Of a stretch of 64,000 nucleotides of DNA, positions 55,541-64,000 are shown piece by piece; positions within the stretch are counted from its first letter, which is position 1; every line of letters starts with the position of its first letter. The stretch lies in contig CM054060.1 of the NCBI GenBank assembly GCA_028641055.1, forward strand, positions 311,288,949-311,352,948. Direction: 5' to 3'. The notes below the pieces were generated by a model. That model ran no database searches, was not told the origin of the DNA, and saw only the letters and a list, made by a program, of their open reading frames with translations. This DNA comes from Alopecurus myosuroides (lineage: Eukaryota; Streptophyta; Magnoliopsida; Poales; Poaceae). A program made the position numbers and the translations under genes.

Positions 55541-55743
55541 GATTGTCTCGGTGCACTGGATCGATGGAGTTGATCCTGCTACTTTAAAGGTGATTTTGTG
55601 TGAGGCCTTTCAGATTGAACGTTCAGATGATGATCGTATATTCGAGTTGATCCGGAAGCATCTTGCAAGGGCAGTCAGAGCTGCTTCTGACACTGCAGTG
55701 CAAGATTATACTGCCTTGGCTACTCAAAAGCTACTAAAAAAGG
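55541..55743 (+). pseudogene. Captured exon in Helitron 2
   Basis: Frame with 'tttgtgcag' before it and AAAAAG|GTTGGT after it, so it looks like an internal exon with both splice sites: IVSVHWIDGVDPATLKVILC, then FQIERSDDDRIFELIRKHL, ARAVRAASDTAVQDYTALA. Well-formed helical protein sequence; the parent gene is not recognised. Confidence 0.45.
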
Positions 55744-55923
55744 TTGGTCAGCTCCCATGCTCTATTGTTCATCCTATAATTCATTTTTGGGTCGTTTGAT
55801 ATACTATGAAGAAAAGCCATGACATAATATTAATGGATTTTCTCAGTCACGAGATCCAAGAACATAGTTTTCCTTTATGGTAACTAAAAAAATGGAGGGA
55901 GCTGTTTAATTAGCCTAGGTGTA

Positions 55924-56177
55924 CTCCCTCCGTTTCTTTTTACTCCGCATATTAGGATTATTTTAAGTCAAAAGCTCTAAAGTTTGACCAAGTTTATAGA
56001 ACAAGATATTAATTTTTGGAATATCAAATGGGTATAATATAAAAATATATTTCATGATGAATCATATGATATTGACTCGGCATTGTTAATGTTGATAGTT
56101 TCCTATAAAAATCTCAAGCTTTAGAAAGTTTGACTTTTGGTAAACCTAATATGAAGACTAAAAAGAAACGGAGGGAG
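55924..56177. mobile_element. Stowaway-type MITE (254 bp) inside Helitron 2
   Basis: Ends CTCCCTCCGTTTCTTTTTAC and GACTAAAAAGAAACGGAGGGAG-type inverted repeat; TA on both sides (55922-55923, 56178-56179). Confidence 0.9.
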
Positions 56178-56608
56178 TACGTCAGGCCTCATGTACTTAT
56201 AGCGATTAGACTACAAAGAACCATCACAATTAATGCATAGTCATCAAACATAGACAAAACTCCATGTTTGTTTTTTTCGGTAGCATTGATAACTTTGGTC
56301 CAATTGTGGTGGACTTTTTCAATTTTCTCGGTTATACTAGATCACCATTGTTTTTTAGCTATTATTTTTTTCTAACTTTTCGAAGAAAAACTAAGTAATG
56401 TGGGGTTTCAATGAAATTTCAGTTTGCTAACAAGTTTGGGAAGCCCTCGCGTTCGGCTGAAAGAGATTTTGTTTAGAAGTTTTTAACCAGTGAATACCAT
56501 GCATGTTCCATAAAGCTTTGTCATGTTTTTCATGACTGTCATTATGGAGACGTGTGTGAAGTGTAAGGTTTTTTTTCTCCCGTTGCAACGCACGGGCATG
56601 TTTGCTAG

Positions 56609-57105
56609 TAACAAAAATGCCCGTAGATGTAGTATCATTTTTGGTTCGTAAATACTTTTTACATTCTGATCATGGAATTCAATAGCGTGTGGTTGCTAAG
56701 GGAATTTATTATGTGCTTTCATTCCAGAATGTATTTGTCATTATCACAAGCTAGCTTTTCTCTTTTCACGATGCATTAGTGATTGCAAGGAAGTAGTACT
56801 CATACCGTAGTACTAGGTGAGAGGTAGCACCACTATATATTTGATAGGCATCAAGACCTAGACATCGTCGGCCTCCTTTCACCTTGTTCGTTTTCCAATA
56901 TTCGAAGCACCATGCAAATACAAACGTGAAAGAAGAGAAAGATAAAGCGAGCAACCAATAACTAGAAAAGCGACATGAAAATGGATGAGCAAGAGATAAT
57001 GATATATACATCTTCTAGTATGGGAATAAGAAACGTTGGGAATGAAATATATGTATGTGCACAAAGCTTTGTAAAAGTCGGCGCGTCAGATTATGATGCA
57101 GTCTC
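56609..57105. repeat. Repeat R, copy 3, right piece
   Basis: Diverged match to about 24545-24975 of copy 1 and 42520-43100 of copy 2 ('aattcaatagcgtgtgg', 'gtgctttcattccaga', 'gataggcatcaaga'). About 80 bp present in the other copies are missing between the two pieces, next to Helitron 2. It ends at an LTR. Confidence 0.7.
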
Positions 57106-58147
57106 TGTCGGGACTTTGGATATCAGGGTACGTCGGCCCATCTGCTGCTGCCCGACCCAACGAGTGTCCCTTGAAGGCCGTCAAGTGATCGGATCCCTGG
57201 AGAGGTTCGGAGCTCCTTTCTCGGACTCCCCAGAACCCCCAACGGCCAAGCTTGGCGCACCTTCCTTTCGGGAGGAGTTTGACCCCGCCACTTGGCTCCT
57301 CTCAAAGGGACTCACCCGCCAGGAGAGGGACAAGGCATGTTCGGCTGACGGCCGAGCAGGTGTGTAGGCCCGATTTGTCCCCAGTTGCCATTCTGGTGTA
57401 AGGCCTGGGGAACAACTATGGTAGCCAAAGGGGTTCTCAAAGATTGCCCCTTTGGTGCAAGAAGAGCAAGACCACGCTACAAGACGAAGGCAGCGTCACC
57501 AGGCTCCCCCATCATGACGTCATGGACGGTGGAGCTGTCCCCCAACGACCAGGACCGCGCAGGAAGGCGCAGTGGTACGGGACGCTCCTTCTTTTGGCAC
57601 TTTGTGGTAGCCCTTTCCCGCCAAATGAGCGGGAAGGAGGTCCAAACGCAAGTATAAGAAGGGCACCACATGCTCTTGAACAAAAGAAGGTCGAACCATC
57701 GTAGAGCCCAAGTAGTCCGTTCCGAGCATAAGCTCGCCTTTGTACTGTAATAACGCAGTGCAATCCATCAGACAAGCAGGAGCAGGGTTGTACAACACAC
57801 TAGTGGGCCTGAACCGGGGTAAACTCTCAGTGTCGTCATTGTTGTCATGCTCAAACTTCCCTCTCGAATCCTCCTCTCTAAGCGAAGGAAGTGTGTTTAG
57901 CTCCCAGTGTTCGAACCTTTGAGAGCTAACCTGTCCAGGACAGACTAGCTCTCTCCGACATTTGGCGCGCCAGGTAGGGAGCTAAGGCGCTCCTTCGTTT
58001 CTTCACCACCATGGCACCTGCCGCTAGGACTAGCCCGCTCCGAGCGCGCTCGTCGCCGACGGCATGTCGAGCCAACCAACAACGACAATGACAACGACGT
58101 GCCACAGCCCAACACCACTGGCGTGGAAGGCGAACACGACGCCACGG
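57106..58147 (+). mobile_element. Element Y: LTR, PBS and a short piece of internal sequence
   Basis: LTR 57106-57960 (855 bp; TGTCGGGACTTTGG ... CTCTCCGACA), with a TATA-like 'gtataaga' near 57651. The PBS (57963-57980) TGGCGCGCCAGGTAGGGA follows a TT spacer; this type is frequent in grass gypsy elements. About 170 bp of leader with an ATG at 58010 (MAPAARTSPL-type frame) follow, then the element breaks off at about 58147. No second LTR is in the window. Confidence 0.75.
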
Positions 58148-58770
58148 CTAATTTTTTTATTACTATTTTGTAGGAAAGAATCCTCTGTTTGAAATATCTT
58201 TTTTTTTCTTTTGGATTTTTTTTGATTCTGAGAAAACCTCAGCGGGTAAACCTGGGTGAGGGTAAGTTCCTTTTTTCCTCTAATTTTTTTTGGTATATTG
58301 AACTTTAAATTTTGACATCGTATGTAAAAGTTATGACCGTTTTACGTTTTTTCACCTAGTTTTGCTTAGAAAGTAAAAATTCATATGTCAAAATTTTCCT
58401 AGTAACAAGATCTTAATACCTACCCAGATCTCAAAGGAATTTAGTTTTTGAAGTTTCTTAAATACCTACCCTTATCGACTACTAGTTCCGTCCGTCCTAT
58501 GCCTACTGCCTCGTCAAGCCCAAATCACAAGTCACGCGAAACCGCACGCGGCTCACATAACATGCCCTTCCACTTATAGAGCAGGCACACCCAGGTTGAA
58601 GGGAAGAGAGAGAGCAGATGCGGGGTGTGTGTGTGTTCTCATACATCCTGACCGTTGTTTGAGTTGAGAATCAACGACAGAGAGGCATTGTCACACGGAT
58701 CACCCACTTGGAAGGGAATTAAGATGGTCTCCTGAAAACAAAGGACACTCGCAACAACGCACCGTTAGGC
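58148..58770. other. Spacer without recognised features
   Basis: AT-rich first half; a GC-richer second half with a (GT)n run near 58627. No ORF, LTR end or inverted repeat that I can support. Confidence 0.4.
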
Positions 58771-59155
58771 CTGTCCCAATAAATTGTCTCTTAGCATGTA
58801 ATCATAGGAGTCTTAAAAAATTAGGAGACAACTACTCCAATGCATTGTTTCTTATTAAGACTAGCCATAGTGGTGGTATCATAGCTAGTATCATGCAAGT
58901 TGGTCTCACAAAAAAGCTTATGTGGCATTCAATTAAGGAAGAGAGAGGAGATTAGAGTAACATAGGTAGATACCGTGTCATGACACGCAAAACTAAGAAA
59001 ATTAATGACAAACAAATCTTGTACACATACTTGCATTGAGATTCTACAAAGTAATAAATAGAAGGTGATTATGATACTCCTATATGATACTATGCATTAG
59101 AGATGTAGTATCATATATTAGTATCATATGCGTGCTACTTTTGTATGATACTCCC
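58771..59155. mobile_element. MITE-like DNA (Tourist/hAT-type sequence)
   Basis: 'actagccatagtggtggtat' followed by repeated 'gtatcata' motifs in both orientations (58860-59150) and a preceding 'gtcccaataaattgtctctt' repeat are of the kind seen in grass MITEs. The ends are not defined because copy C starts at 59156. Confidence 0.4.
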
Positions 59156-59696
59156 TGTCGGATATATACCGAATAGGGGTGTATCAGATAGTAGTCTAAA
59201 GTGCCGGATTACCCGGGTGGCCCAAATGGTAGTGGGCTACGGTCCATTGGGCGGTCCAGTAAGCTGACGCACAGAAGCCGGATTCTAGAAGAACACGGAT
59301 CACGGCCCACGTGATCTAGCTTGGAGTAGAAGGCGGATTCCTTACTTTCCAAGTTAATAGTTACCGTAGTCTTCTAGGTTTCATACTCTGTATGCCCTAA
59401 CCCGGCTATTATATAAAGCCGGACGGGAGATATGATAGGTAGAGAAGAAGCTACTAGCTAACTCGCCGAGAGGTTGATTCTCGACGAACAGCTAACAGAA
59501 CCTCACATTGTACTTTGTATACACAGGCTTTAGTCCTGAATAGTGAGATTGCAGGAGTAGGAACGCCGCATTACTGCGACGTACCGAACCTGGGTAAACC
59601 TTGTGTCTTTGTCCTTAACACAACCACGTCCCCCCGCGTCTCTACCCGTAGTCTCATGGCACCCCCGTCTATGAATTCTACTACGATGTCTCGACA
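59156..59696 (+). repeat. 5' LTR of copy C
   Basis: 541 bp, TGTCGGATATATACC...CTACGATGTCTCGACA. TATATAAAG at 59410-59418 between CCGGCT and AGCCGG. PBS (TGGCGCCCACCGTGGGG) begins at 59699. Confidence 0.9.
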
Positions 59697-59919
59697 GTTG
59701 GCGCCCACCGTGGGGCCAGCGACGTCAGGCGTTAAGTTTCGATCTGGGATACTCGGCGGAATCGACAGTTCCATAACTATCGGAAGCCTGGAGTTCGACG
59801 ACGATGTTGGACGTTTCCTCGACAATTGATCTTACATACCGACGCAAAATCATCTGGTAAGTGCCTGCGTGTTACCGATTGGATCTGCAAATATCTTTAT
59901 CGGACTAACTGCAGAGGCC

Positions 59920-60297
59920 ATGGGGTTTTGCGGTGGAAGCAAACTTTTCCCACCCGCCCTATACCCAGTCGAAGATGACTACGATACCAGGTTTTGCTCA
60001 GATCGCCGACAAAAAAGTGATTCACACTTTATCGGTATGGTGAAATCCGAGGTCGCCGAAAATACGGATGAAAGCAATCCCGTGCAAGAGGCAGAAAACA
60101 GCAAACCCACTATAGATGTGGAAGATCCGACATCCGTCAACATAGAGACAAACTCGGAAGCCGACTCTGTTTTAGCCGCCATTGAGGCGAGATTGGAGTC
60201 AGAAACCGATCAGATGACTTTGATTCCAAAGACGAAGACGAGGATGCCTTCGAAAGAAAGGTTAAATCTCTTTAGGAAGGATTCCACGAAGTACTAA
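59920..60297 (+). pseudogene. gag: gag N-terminal region of copy C
   Basis: Starts MGFCGGSKLFPPALYPVE. The acidic part follows as in copy A. A frameshift near 60210 ('aaaccgatcagatgac' where A has two bases more) ends this frame at 60297. The place of the break differs from that in A (4386). Confidence 0.65.
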
Positions 60298-61532
60298 TGG
60301 TGAAACCGGCTGAAAACACGGACGCCGGCAGTCAGGGAAGCCCTAGAACTCCTCCGCCAGAGGAAGAGAGAGAAGACGGAGAAACTTCTCCAATATTTCC
60401 CAATGTCAAGGAACTGACAGAGGATGAACCTATCAAAAAACCTCCCTCTTCCAAGAAAAAGCACAAGGCCGCTAAAAAACTCCAATACAAACTCCGGAAG
60501 AAGAAATCGGCTGATCCAGCCGATGAAAGCCCGGAGGTAGGAGATGCAAGCGGAATAAAGCCCGCGGAGAAGAAAACCAAAGAAATCCTTGTTCTGCCAA
60601 TGACAGAGCAAGAAGAACAGGAATTGTTGCAAACACCAGTGGGACTGCATGAACCCCCTGAAGTGCTAGAAGCCAGGAGACGAGCTCTCCAAAGGCAACA
60701 TCAACATCTATTCAGAACTCGTGAACACCTCCAAAAATCCCAGGATGACATCAAGCTCACGAAGGAAGAAATCGAGGAGTACGAGAAAAAGAATAGATCT
60801 GCCATTAAACCTACAAGGTTACCCGGAATCGTAAGACCGGAAGTACTGCCGCCAAAAGAAAGGTTTCATAACCCATCTTGGCAAAAGCAGGTAAACGGCA
60901 AAGATGCCAGACGTGAACCAATATACAAAACCGCAGCAGAAAACGCGGAAGCAGCGTTCGCCATCCTCAACAACGATATGTACTCCAACGGTGAAAAACT
61001 TCAAGGGGTGTATGCTTTCCTAGGAAAAGCATTGCAACAACAACAACGGGGGCAAGAGCGATCAGGGAAGTTGCATGACGACTCCGCCCTATGCAAAAAA
61101 GCTACTTGCACCGCTGGAGCACCTGGACCGGAAGAGCCTGGAGATTCAAAAAACTCAAAAGAGAAGAAAACGGATCCGAGAAAAGACAAGAAAAATCCTG
61201 ATAACAAGGATGAAGCATCTAGAACCGGATCCCATCTCCCGAAAGGTGGACTTAATCCCCACGATCGGGAAGAAAAACACCGGAATGAGGGCAAAGCAAT
61301 GCCGCCTCCGAGACACCCAGCTGAAAAAGCTGGAAGACAAGATATACCTCACAGGCGTGAGAGATCTCGGACACCCCCCAGGGATAAGGAAAGACACAGG
61401 AGTAGAACTCCACCTCATCCAAAGGGGCGTGATATAGGAAGAAATAGAGACGATCCCGGAAAAGCGCGTCCGCGCAACAATGGAAAAGAAAGCTGTCCAT
61501 TCAGCCGGCAGGTACTCCGCACACATGGATAG
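60297..61532 (+). pseudogene. gag: gag middle region of copy C
   Basis: 411-codon open frame beginning MVKPAENTDAGSQGSPRTPP, charged and low-complexity as in copy A residues 1-380. It has the uninterrupted EEEREDGETSPIFPN passage where A has lost two bases. About 16 bases are missing near 61492 compared with A, which shifts the frame into the next ORF. Confidence 0.7.
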
Positions 61533-63330
61533 TTCGGAAAAGGATGATCTATACTTTGGACCTAAGTGCTTCACAGATAGGATCCGAAGGATAACCCTGC
61601 ATTCTGGCTTTGCCAAAGTTGGTCCAACATACCAAAAATACACCGGTAGTACAAACCCGGATACCTGGCTCTCAGACTATTATACAGCCGTCCAGATTAA
61701 CAATGGGACAGACCTGGAAGCTGTAAAGTTTCTCCCCCTAATGTTACTGGATGGAGCCAGAGATTGGATTAATGGATTACCTTCCAGAACTGTCGACAGC
61801 TGGGACGATATGGCTCGAGTATTTACTCAGCATTTCCGGGGAACCTACAAACGCCCGAATAGCATCAACCAGCTAAACCGTTGCACCCAATTTGAGGACG
61901 AACCATACGTGGATTTCATCTCGAGATGGACTATAATGAAGAATAGTTGCTCTGGAGTAACTGACGTACAAGCAATGCATGCTTTCGTCAATGGCCTAAA
62001 ACCCGGACTTGTACCGTTCATGGTTGGTTCCAAACAGCACAAAGATCTCGGATCTATGCTTACAACCGCCAATGAACATGCTGCAACCGAGGACGACATC
62101 AGAGCTCGAGGAGGCAATATCGATACACTGATACAAGCAAAAAGGAATCCTCGCCCTGAGAAAAAAGGAACTCCAGATGCAACACAAAAGCCCAAAGAAG
62201 TTAACATAGCCTTTGGAAGTGAAAAGGGGAATAGGTGGAAAGGACGCGGTTCAGAACCAATCAATTACACCAAGGAAGAATGGGAAAAGATTAAGTCGGA
62301 ACCCTGCGTCCACCATTCGCAATTCGGGAAACCCACCCACACTAACGCACAATGCCGTTTGAACAAGCACATGAAAGGCAGTGCAGGATCCGGAAACAAG
62401 GGGAAAAATTCCAAAAGGAAATTTTCCAAGCAAAAGCCAGAAGCTGAGAAAGAAGACAGTGAATCGGACACTTACGAAAAAATCCAGGAACAGCAGCGAA
62501 AAGACGAGCCCAAGTTTCTGAGAGTTTATGGAGAGTGTGCCCTAACTTTCCTGGCAACTCCATCAGCAAAGGTGGCAAAAAGAACGCTTCGAGAAATAAA
62601 CGCGGTTGTTCCGGCAACCCCGAAATTCTTGAAGTATTCAAACACACCAATTACCTGGGATCAGTCTGATCATCCCGGGAACATCCCTGAACCCGGCACA
62701 CAAGCTCTTGTTGTAAGTCCTATTGTCCAGAACACTAAGCTAAAAAGAGTGCTGATGGATGGAGGATCCAGCATTAACATAATGTACCTGGATACACTGA
62801 GGCATCTGAAAATATTCGAGACCCAGCTCAACCATAGCAACATACGTTTTCACGGCATTGTTCCTGGCAGGCAAGCACGATCCCTAGGAGTAATTTCCCT
62901 AGATGTCACTTTCGGAGAAAAATATCACTTCCGTCAGGAAAAAGTATCATTCAAAGTGGTGCCGTTCGAAAGCGTGTATCACACGATACTCGGACGTCCA
63001 GCTTTCGCCAAATTCATGGCAAGATCATGTTATATCTATAACAAGCTGAAGATGCCAGGGGCAAAAGGAGGAGTAATCACCATATCTGGAGACTTCAAGC
63101 TGGCAAACAAGCTGGAAAAAGAAAACGCCCTTTGTCCTGAGAAAATCATAGCAAAGGAAGAGTTGAAGGAGCTGGCCAAAGAGGTATCGCCGACAGAAAT
63201 GCCGGCAGGAAAAGAAACCCGGAAGCCAGCAGATAGCTTCAAGGCCTCAGAAAACACAAGACAGGTAATCCTAGATCCCAAAGATCCGAAAAATTTTGTC
63301 GTAGTGGGAACTGGGATGACCGACAAATAG
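61480..63330 (+). CDS. gag-pr: Gag capsid to protease region of copy C
   Basis: 616-codon open frame: capsid region (PDTWLSDYYTAV, WINGLPSRTVDSWDDM, YVDFISRW), zinc-knuckle-like CVHHSQFG...C (around 62305), protease-like LMDGGSSINI (around 62755) and the end VVVGTGMTDK followed by UAG. Intact in itself but uncoupled from the gag start by the frameshift at about 61492. The ATG at 61480 is incidental. Confidence 0.8.
   Translation: MEKKAVHSAGRYSAHMDSSEKDDLYFGPKCFTDRIRRITLHSGFAKVGPTYQKYTGSTNPDTWLSDYYTAVQINNGTDLEAVKFLPLMLLDGARDWINGLPSRTVDSWDDMARVFTQHFRGTYKRPNSINQLNRCTQFEDEPYVDFISRWTIMKNSCSGVTDVQAMHAFVNGLKPGLVPFMVGSKQHKDLGSMLTTANEHAATEDDIRARGGNIDTLIQAKRNPRPEKKGTPDATQKPKEVNIAFGSEKGNRWKGRGSEPINYTKEEWEKIKSEPCVHHSQFGKPTHTNAQCRLNKHMKGSAGSGNKGKNSKRKFSKQKPEAEKEDSESDTYEKIQEQQRKDEPKFLRVYGECALTFLATPSAKVAKRTLREINAVVPATPKFLKYSNTPITWDQSDHPGNIPEPGTQALVVSPIVQNTKLKRVLMDGGSSINIMYLDTLRHLKIFETQLNHSNIRFHGIVPGRQARSLGVISLDVTFGEKYHFRQEKVSFKVVPFESVYHTILGRPAFAKFMARSCYIYNKLKMPGAKGGVITISGDFKLANKLEKENALCPEKIIAKEELKELAKEVSPTEMPAGKETRKPADSFKASENTRQVILDPKDPKNFVVVGTGMTDK
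63328..63330 (+). promoter_or_regulatory. In-frame UAG between protease and RT in copy C
   Basis: GAC AAA UAG GAA AGC, as in copies A and B. Confidence 0.6.
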
Positions 63331-64000
63331 GAAAGCGAGCTCATCAAGTTCCTCCGTGAGAACTCGGATATTTTTGCCTGGTGTCCAGCTGACATGCCAG
63401 GCGTACCCAGGGAACTTGCTGAGCACCAACTTAAGGTGATTCCAGGCTCCAAACCCGTGAAACAAGGTCTCCGTCGATTTGACGGAAGAAGACGGAAGAC
63501 TATTGGCAAGGAAATCATCCGGCTTTTAGCAGCAGACTTTATCCAGGAAGTTATACACACTGAATGGTCCGCAAATCCGGTATTAGTACCTACCTTAGGA
63601 TGTGTATAGATTACACCGGCTTGAACAAACTGTGTCTAAAAGATAGGTTCGCATTACCGCGAATCGATCAAATAATAGATGCCACTGCAGGCTCTGAGCT
63701 TTTATGATTTTTGGATGCATATTCCGGGTACCATCAAATACGCATGAAGAAGGAAGATCAAATTAAGACTTCTTTTATAACCCCTTATGGGACGTACTAT
63801 TACATAACCATACCATTTGCCCTGAAGAACGCAGGTGCAACCTACCAGCGTTGCATGCAACGTTATTTGCATAGTCAGATTGGCAAAAACGTCCACGTTT
63901 ACGTGGACGACATTGCTGTCGTAACCAAGGAAAAATATACTCTCCTTGAGGATTTGCGAATAACCTTCAAAAATTTGCGCACTTACAAGATAAAGTTAAA
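63331..64000 (+). pseudogene. pol: Reverse transcriptase start of copy C, broken
   Basis: In frame with the UAG: FLRENSDIFAW, MPGVPRELAEH, LLAADFIQEVIHTEW, NPVLVPT. About 16 bases are missing near 63590, which removes the KKD motif and shifts the frame. The rest shows IDYTGLNKLC, a TGA in place of Cys before FLDAYSGY-like sequence, GATYQRCMQ and YVDDIAVV (about 63900). Cut by the window end. Not functional. Confidence 0.8.

Larger units (their letters stand above)
53933..56608 (+). mobile_element. Helitron 2 (non-autonomous, 2676 bp)
   Basis: The 5' end TCTATACCTAATAATAAAGG and the 3' end 'cccgttgcaacgcacgggca' plus 'tgtttgctag' match Helitron 1. It lies between A (53932) and T (56609) with no TSD. 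The interior differs from Helitron 1 and holds GC-rich gene-like blocks and one MITE. No Rep/helicase is present. Confidence 0.85.
59156..64000 (+). mobile_element. Copy C: gypsy-type element of the A/B family, runs off the window
   Basis: 5' LTR 59156-59696, PBS, leader, gag, protease, UAG and the start of RT, all colinear with copy A. It has several frameshifts and a deletion in RT, so it is older than A. The 3' half, including any antisense gene, is outside the window, so the TSD and second LTR cannot be examined. Confidence 0.9.

Noticed and set aside
57477..57798. Minus-strand ORFs in 57477-57798
   Set aside because: They lie inside the LTR of element Y and have no recognised domain.

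Overview
This window looks like an intergenic, repeat-dominated stretch of a large grass genome. It is most likely a Pooideae/Triticeae-type plant: gypsy LTRs beginning TGATACGTC, Stowaway MITEs with CTCCCTCCGT ends, CACTA ends with 'taccggttc/tagtcccggtt' subterminal repeats, and Helitrons ending in a 'CGCACGGGC' hairpin plus CTAG. I found no convincing intact host gene. Nearly all of it can be read as nested transposable elements, several of them resolved to the base by LTR ends, target-site duplications (TSDs) or an empty site inside the window.

The backbone is one gypsy-type LTR retrotransposon family present three times. Copy A (3129-12980, +) has 559-bp LTRs that differ at only 2 positions and a perfect 5-bp TSD, but it has lost RNase H and integrase. 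Copy B (29412-41780, -) is an older full-length copy whose LTRs differ at about 34 positions. Copy C (59156 to the window end, +) runs off the end. All three share an LTR with a TATA box inside an inverted repeat, a leader with a possible 58-nt intron, gag and protease in one frame, and a single in-frame UAG before reverse transcriptase. A and B also carry, between pol and the 3' LTR, an antisense six-exon gene (Transposase_28 / 'putative gypsy type transposon' type N-terminal part, coiled-coil C-terminal part) with its own upstream TATA box. The exon lengths that could be compared (146, 139 and 249 nt) are identical in A and B and all splice sites examined are GT-AG. This antisense gene and the UAG codon are the most interesting content.

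Left part (1-20.4 kb): a minus-strand gypsy-like element (X, 1-2808) with a 1.6-kb LTR and duplicated tRNA-Asp-type primer sites; a minus-strand element W (LTR 14376-15257, initiator-Met-type PBS) whose gag-like ORF is split by copy A; a fragment of another LTR (to 15669); the 3' end of a LINE (15670-16625); and a decayed copia element (16640-22684) whose 3' LTR is split by Helitron 1 (20368-22613).

Middle (22.7-43.4 kb): an unassigned spacer; a MITE; a repeat of about 1.6 kb ('R') that occurs three times in the window; an N-terminal FAR1-like fragment with introns; a SINE; the 5' part of a CACTA element with ORF1 and a broken transposase; an LTR relic related to X; then copy B inserted into the second R copy.

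Right part (43.4-64 kb): a region ending in a third Helitron-type 3' terminus (48237); a LINE that keeps its 5' part (ORF1 and endonuclease) but lacks the RT half; a CACTA 3' end with a 61-bp tandem repeat and a 5S-rRNA-like segment; the third R copy split by Helitron 2 (53933-56608, itself carrying a MITE); a lone 855-bp LTR with its PBS; MITE-like DNA; and copy C. Family assignments come from motif recognition by eye, not from a database search.
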